Below are positions 1 through 9,744 of a DNA stretch of 45,828 nt, one piece after another; position 1 is the first letter of the stretch, and each line of letters begins with the position of its first letter. The stretch covers positions 1-45,828 of the forward strand of contig CALWIH010000008.1 of the NCBI GenBank assembly GCA_944380675.1, in the 5' to 3' direction. A program made the translations under genes and the position numbers. Under the pieces are notes generated by a model, which made no database searches, had not been told where the DNA came from, and saw only the letters and a program-made list of their open reading frames with translations. The stretch comes from an uncultured Clostridia bacterium. Lineage in GTDB: Bacteria > Bacillota > Clostridia > Oscillospirales > Acutalibacteraceae.

Positions 1-73
1 AGCGAACGACGAGGCTCGAACTCGCTACCTCCACCTTGGCAAGGTGGCGCTCTACCAGATGAGCTACGTTCGC
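1..73 (-). tRNA. tRNA-Gly (GCC anticodon)
   Basis: Read on the minus strand it folds as a cloverleaf: acceptor arm GCGAACG pairs with CGTTCGC, the anticodon stem CCACC/GGTGG encloses loop TTGCCAA with anticodon GCC, and a standard GTTCGAG T-arm follows. The discriminator base is T at position 1, so any encoded CCA lies outside the window. It is the last visible gene of a four-tRNA transcript, four bases after tRNA-Phe. Confidence 0.95.
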
Positions 74-77
74 ATAA

Positions 78-153
78 TGGTGCCTCCGGGCGGAATCGAA
101 CCACCGACACGGGGATTTTCAGTCCCCTGCTCTACCAACTGAGCTACAGAGGC
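78..153 (-). tRNA. tRNA-Phe (GAA anticodon)
   Basis: Minus-strand cloverleaf with acceptor GCCTCTG paired with CGGAGGC, discriminator A and an encoded CCA tail. The anticodon stem GGGGA/TCCCC holds loop CTGAAAA, giving anticodon GAA for phenylalanine. It lies five bases after tRNA-Asp and belongs to the same transcript. Confidence 0.97.
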
Positions 154-158
154 AAAAG

Positions 159-235
159 TGGCGACCCGGAACGGGCTCGAACCGTCGACCTCTAGCGTGA
201 CAGGCTAGCGTTCTAACCAACTGAACTACCGGGCC
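159..235 (-). tRNA. tRNA-Asp (GTC anticodon)
   Basis: Minus-strand cloverleaf with acceptor GGCCCGG paired with CCGGGTC, discriminator G as expected for aspartate, and an encoded CCA. Anticodon stem CTAGC/GCTAG encloses CTGTCAC with anticodon GTC. It lies six bases downstream of tRNA-Val in the tRNA cluster. Confidence 0.97.
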
Positions 236-241
236 ACTTCT

Positions 242-318
242 TGGTGGGAGCAATAGGACTCGAACCTATGACCCCCTGCTTGTAAGGCAGGTGCTCTAAC
301 CAGCTGAGCTATGCTCCC
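242..318 (-). tRNA. tRNA-Val (TAC anticodon)
   Basis: Minus-strand cloverleaf with acceptor GGGAGCA/TGCTCCC, discriminator A and encoded CCA. The anticodon stem CCTGC/GCAGG encloses CTTACAA, anticodon TAC for valine. It is the first gene of the tRNA cluster, about 35 bases downstream of a consensus promoter. Confidence 0.97.
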
Positions 319-352
319 GTTGTCGCCGCCGTTTCTCTCAGCGACGTGTAAT

Positions 353-381
353 ATCATACTATAAAATTGTTCGGTTGTCAA
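353..381 (-). promoter_or_regulatory. Sigma-A-type promoter for the tRNA cluster
   Basis: On the minus strand TTGACA (376-381) is followed 17 bases later by TATGAT (353-358). Transcription would start around 345 and run into tRNA-Val. The -35 box overlaps the hslO stop codon (378-380), so the tRNA unit starts exactly where the protein gene ends. Assignment rests on a perfect -35 box, a 5/6 -10 box and ideal spacing. Confidence 0.8.
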
Positions 382-1292
382 CAGGTAAATGAAGATTTTT
401 TTATTTTCTTCCGATTTTTTTTTGCAAGCTCTTCCAGCTCGGCCTTCGTGAACGTGTACACTCTCCCGCAATACTGGCAGCGCGCCTCCGCGAGGCCCGT
501 CTTTTCGTCGGCGAGAGTGAGCAGGTCCTCCTTCGGGAGCGTGAGAAACGCCCGCTGGACGCGCTCCCTGCTGCACGGGCAGGCATAGTGGACGGGCAGT
601 TCGTCGAGAATCTCCATCTCAAAGCCGGAGAGAGCCGCGCGGCACATCTCCTCGATGGTCATCCCGCGGGCAAGCATCGTCGTCACGGGAGGGAGCTTTC
701 GCGCGTTCTCCTCGAGACGGGCGACGGCCTCCTCCGACGCGCCGGGCAGCACCTGGACGAGCAGTCCCCCCGCAAGCAGGCGGCGGGCGTCCGTTTTATC
801 CACCAGCACGCCGAGAGCGCAGACCGTGGGAATCTGCTCGCTGACGGCGTAGTAGTACGACAAATCCTCCGCGATTTCCCCGGAGCGCAGCTCCACCTGG
901 CCCGTGTACGGCTGGCCCTCGCCGAAGTCGCGGATGACGCCGAGCAGGCCGTTCCTGCCCACGGCTCCGCCGACGTCGAGCTTGCCGTCGGCGCGCAGCG
1001 GGAGCGAAATCTCGGGATGCTCCACTGTCCCGCGGCAGTTGCCTCTCGCGTCAGCGATGGCCGTCACCGTGCCGAGCGGGCCTCCCCCGTTCACCTTGAG
1101 CGTCACGGAGGCCCCGTCCTTTTTGAGCATCGAGCCCATCAGGGCGGCTCCTGCGAGCAGACGGCCGAGCGCGGCGGTCGCCACGGGACTCGTCCCGTGG
1201 ATCTGCTGCGCGGCGGCGGCGAGATAGGTAGCGTCGACGGCGGCGGCCATGACGCCTCCGTCGGATGAAATACAGCGAATGATGCGATCCAT
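378..1292 (-). CDS. hslO: Redox-regulated chaperone Hsp33
   Basis: Predicted Hsp33, a cytoplasmic holdase chaperone activated by oxidation that keeps unfolding proteins soluble during oxidative and heat stress. The 304-residue protein has the family's usual length. Its C-terminal zinc switch is intact: C238-P-C240 and C272-Q-Y-C275, the CXC...CXXC pattern that binds zinc when reduced and forms disulfides when oxidised. The N-terminal half matches the Hsp33 core (for example GRLLAGAALM near 43-52). The C-terminus is a lysine-rich tail. The ATG at 1292 has an AGGAGA ribosome site nine bases upstream. It follows the methyltransferase gene by 21 bases, so the yerC, methyltransferase and hslO genes are probably one transcript. 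Confidence 0.95.
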   Translation of the reverse strand: MDRIIRCISSDGGVMAAAVDATYLAAAAQQIHGTSPVATAALGRLLAGAALMGSMLKKDGASVTLKVNGGGPLGTVTAIADARGNCRGTVEHPEISLPLRADGKLDVGGAVGRNGLLGVIRDFGEGQPYTGQVELRSGEIAEDLSYYYAVSEQIPTVCALGVLVDKTDARRLLAGGLLVQVLPGASEEAVARLEENARKLPPVTTMLARGMTIEEMCRAALSGFEMEILDELPVHYACPCSRERVQRAFLTLPKEDLLTLADEKTGLAEARCQYCGRVYTFTKAELEELAKKNRKKIKKSSFTC

Positions 1293-1313
1293 GTTTCCGA
1301 TTTCTCCTGCCTG

Positions 1314-2054
1314 TTATAGCTTTTTCGCGGCGACGGTGACGCGCTCCGCCGTCTCGCCGGGGGCGTCGAACGTGCCGCTTGCAAAGACGAGGCGTGGCTC
1401 AAGCCCCGCCTCCCTGAGCCAGCAGAGCACCTGCTCCGTCGGGTATGCCCGCTCATGGAAGCGCTCGCTGCTCCTCTCGTACAGTGTTCCCTTTTTCTCG
1501 AAAAAGTCAAGCGAAATCTCGACGCGGTCCGTCTTTTCCTCATATTGGTTCTGCCAGACGCAGAAGACCTCGTCGACGTCGTAGACGTAGCAGTTGTCCC
1601 CGAGGACGCAGCGGTGCTTGTAGGGCGTATTCATGTCGAAGACGAAATAGCCGCCCGGCTCGAGAAAGAGCGAGACGCGCCCGAACGTTTTGCGCACCTC
1701 CTCCTCGTTCGCGAGGTGGTTGATGCTGTCGAGCGAGCAGAAGACTGTGTTGACGGTCCCGAACAGGTCGAGGGACTGCATCTTCTGCCGAAGGAACAGG
1801 ATGCGAAAATCCTCCTCCATCGCCTTCTCCTGCGCGGCGGAGAGCATCTCCCGCGAGGCGTCGGCGCCGTAGACGTCAAAGCCGCGGCGGGCAAGCTCAA
1901 GCGTCAGGCTGCCCGTCCCGCACGCGAGGTCAAGAGTAAGGCCGGCTTCATGGCCTTCCCTTTCGAGAAGCGCGCATAGATAGTCGGCCATTTTCCTGTA
2001 ATCCACATTTTGCGTCAGCGCGTCGTAATAGCGCGCGAAAACGTTGTAGCTCAT
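1314..2054 (-). CDS. Class I SAM-dependent methyltransferase
   Basis: A 246-residue cytoplasmic methyltransferase of the class I Rossmann fold. The SAM-binding motif DLACGTG is at residues 42-48, the acidic residue ending strand 2 follows (YGADAS), and a FCSLDSINHL motif is in the position of motif IV. The N-terminal MSYNVFARYYDALT is typical of Firmicutes small-molecule methyltransferases annotated only by fold, so the substrate cannot be read from sequence. The start codon overlaps the yerC stop by four bases (ATGA), indicating translational coupling. hslO follows after 21 bases. Confidence 0.85.
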   Translation of the reverse strand: MSYNVFARYYDALTQNVDYRKMADYLCALLEREGHEAGLTLDLACGTGSLTLELARRGFDVYGADASREMLSAAQEKAMEEDFRILFLRQKMQSLDLFGTVNTVFCSLDSINHLANEEEVRKTFGRVSLFLEPGGYFVFDMNTPYKHRCVLGDNCYVYDVDEVFCVWQNQYEEKTDRVEISLDFFEKKGTLYERSSERFHERAYPTEQVLCWLREAGLEPRLVFASGTFDAPGETAERVTVAAKKL

Positions 2055-2353
2055 TGCTGTCCGTCCTTGCTGTCAAGGCGCGAGAACACGAGCTCGTAGC
2101 CGTCGCAGCCGTAATTCAGGGAACGGTTCACGCGGCTGATGGTGGCGGTGGAAGCGCCCGTCTTCGCCACGATGTCACTGTACACCTTTTTCGTGCTCAG
2201 CATATGGGCGACGAGAAGCCGCTGGGACATTGCCTTGATTTCCGGCACGGTGCAGAGATCCTCAAAAAAGTTGTAGCACTCCTCCACCGTTTGCAGCGAG
2301 AGTACCGCCTGAAACAGGAAATCCACGCTCTCGTCTTTGATCTTTGAGTTCAA
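2051..2353 (-). CDS. YerC/YecD-type TrpR-family DNA-binding protein
   Basis: A 100-residue helical DNA-binding protein of the TrpR superfamily, YerC/YecD branch. The helix-turn-helix lies around residues 55-80 (IVAKTGASTATISRVNRSL), and an upstream helix carries the family's PEIKAMSQRL motif. It probably acts as a dimeric transcriptional regulator; its targets and any ligand are unknown. The start is a TTG at 2353 with GGAGG six to seven bases upstream; no ATG fits. It is first in the yerC-methyltransferase-hslO unit and has its own promoter just upstream, so autoregulation is possible but not shown. Confidence 0.85.
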   Translation of the reverse strand: MNSKIKDESVDFLFQAVLSLQTVEECYNFFEDLCTVPEIKAMSQRLLVAHMLSTKKVYSDIVAKTGASTATISRVNRSLNYGCDGYELVFSRLDSKDGQQ

Positions 2354-2384
2354 AATGATCCTCCTCTCTGTTCACCACGACACA

Positions 2385-2413
2385 ATTTTAGCACACAAAA
2401 GTACAAAAGTAAA
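2385..2413 (-). promoter_or_regulatory. Extended -10 promoter for yerC unit
   Basis: On the minus strand TTTACT (2408-2413) is followed 17 bases later by TAAAAT (2385-2390), with TG one base before the -10 box (extended -10). The start point would be near 2378, giving a leader of about 25 bases to the TTG start of yerC. It lies between the 3' end of the GTPase gene ysxC and yerC, so it separates the two units. Confidence 0.6.
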
Positions 2414-2431
2414 GACGAAATCCGCCCAAAT

Positions 2432-3019
2432 TCATCGTTGTGCACAGGCGTTGTCGATCAGCTGCCGAAGCGCGTCGACGCCTTCCCCGTTCATCGCGGA
2501 GAACGGAATCAGAGGAACATCCGGGATTTCCCTAAAATATTCGCCCAACAGCTGAAGCTGGGCGGCGCGCTGCGTCTTGTTGAGCTTGTCGCTCTTGGTC
2601 GCGGCGAGCGCGAAGGGCAGCTCTTTGTCGAGCAGGAACTGAATCATCTCGAGGTCGTCGCGCGACGGGGCGTGCCGCATATCGATCAGCTGGATGACGC
2701 ACGCAATCGGGCGTCCGGCGGCGAGATAGCCCTCCACCAGCGACGCCCAGCGCAGCTTCTCGCTGTCTGATACCTTCGCGTATCCGTATCCCGGCAGATC
2801 GACAAAGCGGCAGCCGGGCATTGTGTAGAAATTGATGGTAGCCGTTTTCCCCGGCGTGGAGCTGACGCGCGCGAGCGCCTTGCGGTTAAGGAGCTTGTTG
2901 ATGAGCGAGCTCTTGCCGACGTTCGATTTTCCCGAGAAGACAATCTCAGGCGCGGAAGGGGCTGGAAGCTGGTCCGCCCGCCCCGCCGACATCTCAAAGG
3001 ACGCGTTCTGATACTGCAT
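2432..3019 (-). CDS. ysxC: Ribosome biogenesis GTPase YsxC/YihA (EngB)
   Basis: A 195-residue TRAFAC-class GTPase of the EngB family, needed for late assembly of the 50S ribosomal subunit. The G1 motif GKSNVGKSS is at residues 30-38, the G2 threonine region follows (STPGKTATINF), G3 DLPGYG is at 74-79, and G4 TKSD is in the C-terminal third. Length is normal. The ATG at 3019 has GGGGAGG six bases upstream. It starts 15 bases after the lon stop codon. The lon-ysxC pair is a well known Firmicutes arrangement, so the two are probably co-transcribed. Confidence 0.95.
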   Translation of the reverse strand: MQYQNASFEMSAGRADQLPAPSAPEIVFSGKSNVGKSSLINKLLNRKALARVSSTPGKTATINFYTMPGCRFVDLPGYGYAKVSDSEKLRWASLVEGYLAAGRPIACVIQLIDMRHAPSRDDLEMIQFLLDKELPFALAATKSDKLNKTQRAAQLQLLGEYFREIPDVPLIPFSAMNGEGVDALRQLIDNACAQR

Positions 3020-3034
3020 GGCCGTCCTCCCCGC

Positions 3035-5449
3035 TCAGCATACGCCGGAAGCGCCGGAGCCCTTCGCGGACTCCCGGCCCGCCGCGTCCTTCGCGTCCTG
3101 CGTTTTCGCCGTCTTGCCGGAGCGTCCCGGCGGAGTGACAAGCGCCGCCTTGAGCACCTGCTCAATCCGCTCCACAGGCACAAACTCCACGTTCTCCTTG
3201 ACGACGCTCTCGACCTCATACAGGTCCGGCACGTTGTCCTTCGGAATCAGAACCGTCTTGATGCCGCTGCGGTAGGCCGCCATCGTCTTCTCCTTGAGGC
3301 CGCCGATCGGCAGGACGCGCCCGAGAAGCGTAATTTCGCCCGTCATCGCGACGTCGCGGCGGATCGGAATCTCACACAGCGCGGAGGTGATGGCCGTCGC
3401 CATGGCCGTTCCGGCGGAGGGACCGTCCTTCGGGACGGCGCCCTCCGGCGCGTGGATGTGGATGTCGTATTTCTTGTAGAAGTCCGGGGCGATGCCGAGC
3501 GTCTCCGCGCGGGCGCGGATGCAGCTGATGGCTGTCTGCGCGGACTCCTTCATCACGTCGCCGAGCGAGCCGGTGAGCTCAATCTTGCCCGTCCCCTGCA
3601 GGACGGCGGCCTCGATTGGGAGCAGCTCGCCGCCTACGCTCGTCCAGGCCAGGCCGTTGACAAGGCCGATCTCGTCCTTGTCGCGCAGCTTATCCTTCTT
3701 GAAGCGCGCCGGGCCGAGAAGCTCCTCGAGCATCCGCGGCGTCACGGAGATCTTGACCTCGGGGTCCTCCACGACGCGCTTGGCGCACTTGCGGCAGACG
3801 GAGGCGATCTGGCGCTCGAGCGTGCGGACGCCGGCCTCCTTCGTGTAGCCCTCAATCAGCGCGTGGAGCGCCGCGGGCGTGATTTTGAGGTTCTTCGCGG
3901 GAATGCCGTTTTTCCTGAGCTGCTTCGGAATCAGGTGGCGCACGGCGATCTGGTACTTCTCCTCGTGCGTGTAGCTGCCGAGCGTAATGACGTCCATACG
4001 GTCGAGGAGAGGCTCCGGGATGGCGCTGTAATCGTTCGCCGTCGTCAGGAACAACACCTCGCTCAGGTCGAACGGCATATCGATATAGTGGTCGTAGAAC
4101 GCGTGATTCTGCTCGGAGTCGAGCACCTCGAGCAGCGCCGAGGAGGGGTCGCCGCGGTAGCTGCTGCCGAGCTTGTCGATCTCGTCGAGCAGGAGCAGCG
4201 GGTTCTTGACCTTGGCCTGCCGCAGCGCCGCGATGATGCGCCCCGGCATGGAGCCGATGTACGTCCTTCTGTGGCCCATGATGTCGGACTCGTCGCGCAC
4301 GCCGCCGAGGGAGACGCGCACATACTTTCTCCCGATGGCGTGGGCAATCGACCGGGCGACGGACGTCTTGCCGACGCCGGGCGGGCCGACGAGGCAGATG
4401 ATCTGCCCGTTGTTCTCCGGCGCGAGCTTCTTGACGGCCAGCGCCTCGAGAATGCGCTCCTTGACCTTCTTGAGGCCGTAGTGGTCGGCGTCGAGAATCT
4501 TCTCGGCGCGCTGCAGGTCGATGTTCTCCTTCGTGCGCTCGTTCCACGGCAGGTCGAGGCACGTCTCGAGATACGTCAGGATGACGCTGCCCTCGTGCGA
4601 GCCGACAGGCATCTTCGCGAGGCGGTCGCACTCCTTGAGCAGCTTTTCGCTCTGCTCCTTCGGCAGATTGAGCTTCGCGATACGCTCTCTGAGCTCGTCG
4701 GCCTCCTCCTGCGGGTTGTCGTCGTCGCCCAGCTCGTAGGCGATGGTCTTCATCTGCTCGCGCAGATAATACTCCCGCTGGTTCTCGTCGACCTGCTCCC
4801 GCGTCTTCTCCTGAATCTCGTTTTCGATGGAGATGATGCGGATCTCCTCCTCAAGGAGCGAGATGAGCTTGCGCAGCCGCCTGACGGGGTGCACCTCGTC
4901 GAGGACGACCTGCTTGCGGTCAAAGTCGAGCATGATGTTCGATGCGATGTAGTCGGCGAGCTTGCCGGGATCCTTCTGCTGCATCACGCCAAACAGGATG
5001 TCGGGGGCAATTTTCGCGTAGTTTCTCGCGTAGTCCTCAAAAAGGGCGCGCGTGCGCCGGATCAGCGCCTTCGTCGTCGTCGTGACCTTGCAGGCGGGAA
5101 TCTCCGGCTGGCTGACCTCCGCCAGAAGGAACGGCGTCTCCTTGACGACGGACTCGATCTGCGCGCGGTAGAGCCCTTCCGCGAACAGCCGGACGCCCTC
5201 CTCGGAGTGGCGCAGCACCTGCTTGATCTTCGCGACGACGCCCATCCGGTAAAGCTGATCCTTCGCCGGTTCCCCGTCCTCCAGATCGGTCTGCGACACG
5301 AGAAGGACGAGCTGCTCCTTCTCCATCGCGGCCGCCAGCGCCAGGACGGACTTCTTCCGGCCGACGTCGAACTGAATCATCATATCGGGGAAAATCACCA
5401 GACCCCGCAGCGCAATCACGGGGATGGTGAGAGTGGGTTGATTGCTCAT
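3035..5449 (-). CDS. lon: ATP-dependent protease Lon
   Basis: An 804-residue LonA protease, a hexameric cytoplasmic AAA+ enzyme that degrades misfolded and regulatory proteins. Domains in order: N-terminal substrate-binding LON domain (about 5-205), coiled-coil region (about 205-320), AAA+ module with Walker [10 protein letters not shown] at 355-363 and Walker B LLLLDEID near 418-425, then the protease domain. The catalytic dyad is Ser678 in PKDGPSAG and Lys721 in GGLKEK. The protein ends with a lysine, alanine and glycine-rich tail. It follows clpX with an intervening hairpin at 5,471-5,520, so expression may be partly separate. No CtsR or CIRCE-type operator is visible upstream. Confidence 0.97.
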   Translation of the reverse strand: MSNQPTLTIPVIALRGLVIFPDMMIQFDVGRKKSVLALAAAMEKEQLVLLVSQTDLEDGEPAKDQLYRMGVVAKIKQVLRHSEEGVRLFAEGLYRAQIESVVKETPFLLAEVSQPEIPACKVTTTTKALIRRTRALFEDYARNYAKIAPDILFGVMQQKDPGKLADYIASNIMLDFDRKQVVLDEVHPVRRLRKLISLLEEEIRIISIENEIQEKTREQVDENQREYYLREQMKTIAYELGDDDNPQEEADELRERIAKLNLPKEQSEKLLKECDRLAKMPVGSHEGSVILTYLETCLDLPWNERTKENIDLQRAEKILDADHYGLKKVKERILEALAVKKLAPENNGQIICLVGPPGVGKTSVARSIAHAIGRKYVRVSLGGVRDESDIMGHRRTYIGSMPGRIIAALRQAKVKNPLLLLDEIDKLGSSYRGDPSSALLEVLDSEQNHAFYDHYIDMPFDLSEVLFLTTANDYSAIPEPLLDRMDVITLGSYTHEEKYQIAVRHLIPKQLRKNGIPAKNLKITPAALHALIEGYTKEAGVRTLERQIASVCRKCAKRVVEDPEVKISVTPRMLEELLGPARFKKDKLRDKDEIGLVNGLAWTSVGGELLPIEAAVLQGTGKIELTGSLGDVMKESAQTAISCIRARAETLGIAPDFYKKYDIHIHAPEGAVPKDGPSAGTAMATAITSALCEIPIRRDVAMTGEITLLGRVLPIGGLKEKTMAAYRSGIKTVLIPKDNVPDLYEVESVVKENVEFVPVERIEQVLKAALVTPPGRSGKTAKTQDAKDAAGRESAKGSGASGVC

Positions 5450-5470
5450 GTGGAAATTCCTCCCGTTGAG

Positions 5471-5520
5471 AAAATTGGCTGCCGCGGGCCACGGACTCCC
5501 GTTCCCTCACAGCAGCCAAT
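5471..5520 (-). terminator. Hairpin with T-run between clpX and lon
   Basis: On the minus strand ATTGGCTGC pairs with GCAGCCAAT across a loop of about 29 bases and is followed directly by TTTTC. This resembles an intrinsic terminator or partial attenuator after clpX. The loop is long and holds a smaller ACGG/CCGT pairing. The lon ribosome site follows immediately. Confidence 0.55.
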
Positions 5521-5528
5521 GCCGCGCG

Positions 5529-6848
<1,320 letters not shown>

Positions 6849-6895
6849 GCAATCATCACCAACCTATTTCATTCGCGCCAACCGTTCCGGGAAAC

Positions 6896-7480
6896 TCAGC
6901 GCTTGTCAATAATTCTGTCAATCAGGCCGTACTCGAGCGCTTCCTGCGCGCTCATGAAGTTGTCGCGCTCCGTGTCCTGCATGATCGTCTCAAGCGACTG
7001 CCCGGTGCGCTCGGCCAGAATCTCGTTCAAAAGCTTCTTCTTCTTCGTGATGTAGTTGGCGTGGATCATGATGTCCGTCGCCTGCCCCTTCGCGCCGCCG
7101 CTCGGCTGGTGGATCATGATGTCGCTGTTGGGCAGCGCAAGACGCTTGCCCTTCGCGCCCGCAGCCAGCAGGAACGCGCCCATGCTCGCCGCCATGCCCA
7201 TGCAGATCGTCGACACATCGCACTTGATGTACTGCATCGTGTCGTAGATCGCCATGCCGGCCGTCACGGAGCCGCCGGGGCTGTTGATGTAGAGGCTGAT
7301 GTCCTTCGTCGGATCCTGCCCCTCGAGGTACAGAAGCTGCGCCACAATGAGGCTGGACGTCGTGTCGTTGACCTCGTCGGTCAGCATGACGATTCTGTCG
7401 TTCAAAAGGCGCGAGAAAATGTCATAGGAACGCTCGCCGCGGTTGGTCTGTTCAATGACATAGGGTACCAAACTGCTCAT
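6896..7480 (-). CDS. clpP: ATP-dependent Clp protease proteolytic subunit ClpP
   Basis: A 194-residue serine peptidase that forms the tetradecameric chamber partnered by ClpX. The catalytic triad is intact: Ser99 (MAASMG), His124 (IMIHQP) and Asp173 (ERDNF). The handle and head regions match the family, and length agrees with the usual 193-207 residues. I use the ATG at 7480, giving the typical N-terminus [16 protein letters not shown] nine codons upstream has no convincing ribosome site. The gene lies 170 bases after tig, and this gap contains a perfect 32-base palindrome. Confidence 0.96.
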   Translation of the reverse strand: MSSLVPYVIEQTNRGERSYDIFSRLLNDRIVMLTDEVNDTTSSLIVAQLLYLEGQDPTKDISLYINSPGGSVTAGMAIYDTMQYIKCDVSTICMGMAASMGAFLLAAGAKGKRLALPNSDIMIHQPSGGAKGQATDIMIHANYITKKKKLLNEILAERTGQSLETIMQDTERDNFMSAQEALEYGLIDRIIDKR

Positions 7481-7530
7481 AGTCTTTCTGCCTTTCCGCA
7501 CCGTCAAGGCGCTGTGTTTTCTGTGAAACC

Positions 7531-7575
7531 TGCGCGCGGGCCGTTCTCTCCCGCGGGAGAGAACGGCCCGGCGCA
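7531..7575. repeat. Long perfect palindrome between tig and clpP
   Basis: Bases 7538-7569 form a perfect 32-base palindrome with arms GGGCCGTTCTCTCCCG and its reverse complement. A further five pairs (TGCGC/GCGCA) extend it with one bulged base. As RNA it would make a very stable hairpin of about 20 pairs. It is not followed by a T-run on either strand, so it does not look like a standard intrinsic terminator. It could be an RNA processing or stabilising hairpin between tig and clpP, or a dimeric protein-binding site. Confidence 0.8.
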
Positions 7576-7650
7576 GTCATGCCTTCCAAATTGAAAGCCG
7601 CATCTTCATCATTGGCCGGCAGAATCAAATTTATACGGAAACGTCCGAAC

Positions 7651-8943
7651 TTATTCGGCCGCCTCGGTGATGACGGCGTTGTCGCGCACGATCGCCATGG
7701 CCTTCTCGACCGCGACGTCCTTCGCGAGATCCTCCTTCGGGATAAACGCCTTGACCTTGTCGGCCTCCATCTCGTAGCTCTTCGCGATCTTCTCGTACTC
7801 GGCGTCGAGCTCCTCGTCGGTCGGCTGGATGTTCTCAAGCGCCGCAATCTTCTCGAGGGCAAGGCGAACCTTGACCTGGCGCTCGGCCTGCGCGCGGAAG
7901 GAGCCGCGGAGCGCCTCGTTGTCCATGCCCGTGTACTTCATGTAGGTGTCGAGGTTCAGGCCCTGGGACTGGAGACGGTAAGCGAAGTCGCGCACGTCGT
8001 CGTTGATGCGGTTCTCAAACATCGCCTGCGGAATCTCGGCCTGCACCAGCTCGGTGAGCTTGTCGATGATGGCGTTCTCGACCTCGTTCTTCGAGCGCTC
8101 CTCGGCGGACTTCGTCAGCTTCTCGCGGAGATCGGCGCGGTAGGCGTCGACCGTGTCGAAGTCGCTGACGTCCTTCACGAAGTCGTCGTCGACCTCGGGC
8201 AGCTCTCTGACCTTGATCTCGTGCAGCTTAATCTTGAAGACGGCGTCCTTGCCGGCCAGCTCGGCGGCATGGTACTCCTCCGGGAACTTGACGTTGATCT
8301 CAAACTCCTCGCCGGTCTTGTGGCCCGCGACCTGCTCCTCGAAGCCGGGGATGAAGGTGTTGGAGCCGAGGCTCAGCGTGGCGTTCTCCGCCTTGCCGCC
8401 CTCAAACGCGACGCCATCGACAAAGCCCTCGTAATCAATCACGGTGATGTCGCCGGTCTGGGCCTCGCGGTCCTCAACCGTGACCATTCTGGAGTTGCGG
8501 TCCTGCACCTTGCGGACCTCGGCGTCGACGTCCTCGTCCGTCACCTTGACGGGCTTCTTCTCGATGGCCACGCCTCTGTAGTTCTCGATGGAAACCTCCG
8601 GCTTCGTGGTGATCGTCACCTTGAAGCACAGGCCGTCCTTGCCGGCGGCGACGAGCTCGAAGTCGACCTTATCCTCGACATACTCGACGCCGGCCTCCTT
8701 CACGGCCTCCTCGAGAGCGGCGGGATACAGGGCGTTGATGGCGTCCTCATAGAAGACCTGGCTGCCGTACACCTTCTCGACGAAGGAGCGGGGCGCCTTT
8801 CCCTTGCGGAAGCCGGGAATCGTGATCTTTTTATTTTCCTTGCGGTAAACCTGCTCAACAGCCTTCTCAAAAACGTCGCCGGGCAGCTCAATTTCCAACT
8901 GGTAACGATTGGTATCTACCTTATTGCTTGACTTCAGACTCAT
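7651..8943 (-). CDS. tig: Trigger factor, ribosome-associated chaperone
   Basis: A 430-residue trigger factor that binds nascent chains at the ribosome exit and has peptidyl-prolyl isomerase activity. The N-terminal ribosome-binding domain carries the signature GFRKGKAPRS, a version of the G-F-R-x-G-x-x-P motif, near residue 45. The FKBP-like domain is about 150-240 (GDITVIDYEGFVDG). The helical chaperone arms make up the C-terminal half. Length is standard. The ATG at 8943 follows a GGAGG site and an extended -10 promoter lies about 40 bases upstream, so tig heads its own unit ahead of clpP-clpX. Confidence 0.97.
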   Translation of the reverse strand: MSLKSSNKVDTNRYQLEIELPGDVFEKAVEQVYRKENKKITIPGFRKGKAPRSFVEKVYGSQVFYEDAINALYPAALEEAVKEAGVEYVEDKVDFELVAAGKDGLCFKVTITTKPEVSIENYRGVAIEKKPVKVTDEDVDAEVRKVQDRNSRMVTVEDREAQTGDITVIDYEGFVDGVAFEGGKAENATLSLGSNTFIPGFEEQVAGHKTGEEFEINVKFPEEYHAAELAGKDAVFKIKLHEIKVRELPEVDDDFVKDVSDFDTVDAYRADLREKLTKSAEERSKNEVENAIIDKLTELVQAEIPQAMFENRINDDVRDFAYRLQSQGLNLDTYMKYTGMDNEALRGSFRAQAERQVKVRLALEKIAALENIQPTDEELDAEYEKIAKSYEMEADKVKAFIPKEDLAKDVAVEKAMAIVRDNAVITEAAE

Positions 8944-8968
8944 TTTTGTTTCCTCCTGCGAAATAGCA

Positions 8969-8990
8969 AATTATCCTGATAATTATAGCA
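8969..8990 (-). promoter_or_regulatory. Extended -10 promoter and operator-like repeat of tig
   Basis: On the minus strand TGCTATAAT (8982-8990) is a perfect -10 box with the TG extension. No good -35 box is at the usual distance, which fits an extended -10 promoter. An inverted repeat AATTATC-2-GATAATT (8969-8984) overlaps the -10 box and the likely start point. That position would suit a repressor site, but no regulator is identified. Confidence 0.5.
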
Positions 8991-9045
8991 TACCATACCG
9001 AAATATTCCATAGCGGGATTCAAATATTTAAAATTTATTCAAGGT

Positions 9046-9059
9046 GTGCGTCAGCGCAC
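9046..9059 (-). terminator. Weak terminator-like hairpin after phosphoesterase gene
   Basis: A five-base-pair stem GTGCG/CGCAC around a four-base loop includes the stop codon of the phosphoesterase gene. The minus-strand sequence after it is AT-rich (TTGAATAAATTTT) rather than a clean T-run. It probably helps end the thrC-phosphoesterase transcript. Confidence 0.3.
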
Positions 9060-9740
9060 CAAAACGGGGGCAAATTTCACCGAATCGCACGAAATCAGGT
9101 GCATCCGGATGCCGTGATATTCGCCAATCACGGCGCGGCGGGCGGCCTGCGTCCCGTGAATGTGGCCGAAATAGCAGTCCGTGACGCCTCTCTCCTCCAG
9201 AACGGAGAGGATTTCCTCGCAGCGCTGCCCGTCATAAAGAGGCGGGTAGTGGAGAAAAACAACGGGCCTCAGGCCGAGAGCCTCCGCCTCGTTGAGCGAG
9301 GCGGTCAGCCGCCCCACCTCGCGGTTCACGATCTTCACGTCCTCCGGCGTCGCGGCGTTGTAGAGCCAGCCGCGCGTCCCGCACACGGCGATATCGTCCA
9401 CGGGGACGGCGTTGTTGTGCACAAGCGAAAGCGAGGAAAAGCCGCGCTCGAGAAAAAAGGTTTCGATCTTTTTCCGCGTGCTCCACCAGTAGTCGTGGTT
9501 CCCCTTGAGGAGAAGCTTTTTCCCCGGCAGGGCGTGCAGAAACGCGAAGTCGCGCTCCCCGTCCTCGAGCTTCATCGCCCAGGAGACGTCCCCCGCAATC
9601 ACGACGGTATCCTCCGGGGAGACGATCGCCCGCCAGTTCTTTTCGAGGCGGCTGACGTAGTCGTTCCAGCCGGGGAACACGTCCATCGGCTTTTTCCCGT
9701 CCAGAGAGAGGTGCAGGTCCGCTATCACAAACACCGACAT
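9051..9740 (-). CDS. Calcineurin-like metallophosphoesterase
   Basis: A 229-residue predicted cytoplasmic metallophosphoesterase. The metal-binding signatures appear in order: D8-L-H10, GDVSW near 50-54, GNHD at 80-83 and GHIHG in the last third. These bind a dinuclear metal centre. Proteins of this type in Firmicutes are mostly uncharacterised, so the substrate (nucleotide, phosphoprotein or phospholipid) cannot be told from sequence. The ATG at 9740 has GGAGTGAG just upstream, inside the 3' end of thrC. It lies four bases after the thrC stop, so the two genes are co-transcribed. Confidence 0.88.
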   Translation of the reverse strand: MSVFVIADLHLSLDGKKPMDVFPGWNDYVSRLEKNWRAIVSPEDTVVIAGDVSWAMKLEDGERDFAFLHALPGKKLLLKGNHDYWWSTRKKIETFFLERGFSSLSLVHNNAVPVDDIAVCGTRGWLYNAATPEDVKIVNREVGRLTASLNEAEALGLRPVVFLHYPPLYDGQRCEEILSVLEERGVTDCYFGHIHGTQAARRAVIGEYHGIRMHLISCDSVKFAPVLVR

Positions 9741-9744
9741 CGGC

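Noticed and set aside
7538-7569. Intrinsic terminator for tig or clpP
   Set aside because: The palindrome is not followed by a T-run on either strand, so it is listed as a palindrome of unknown role.
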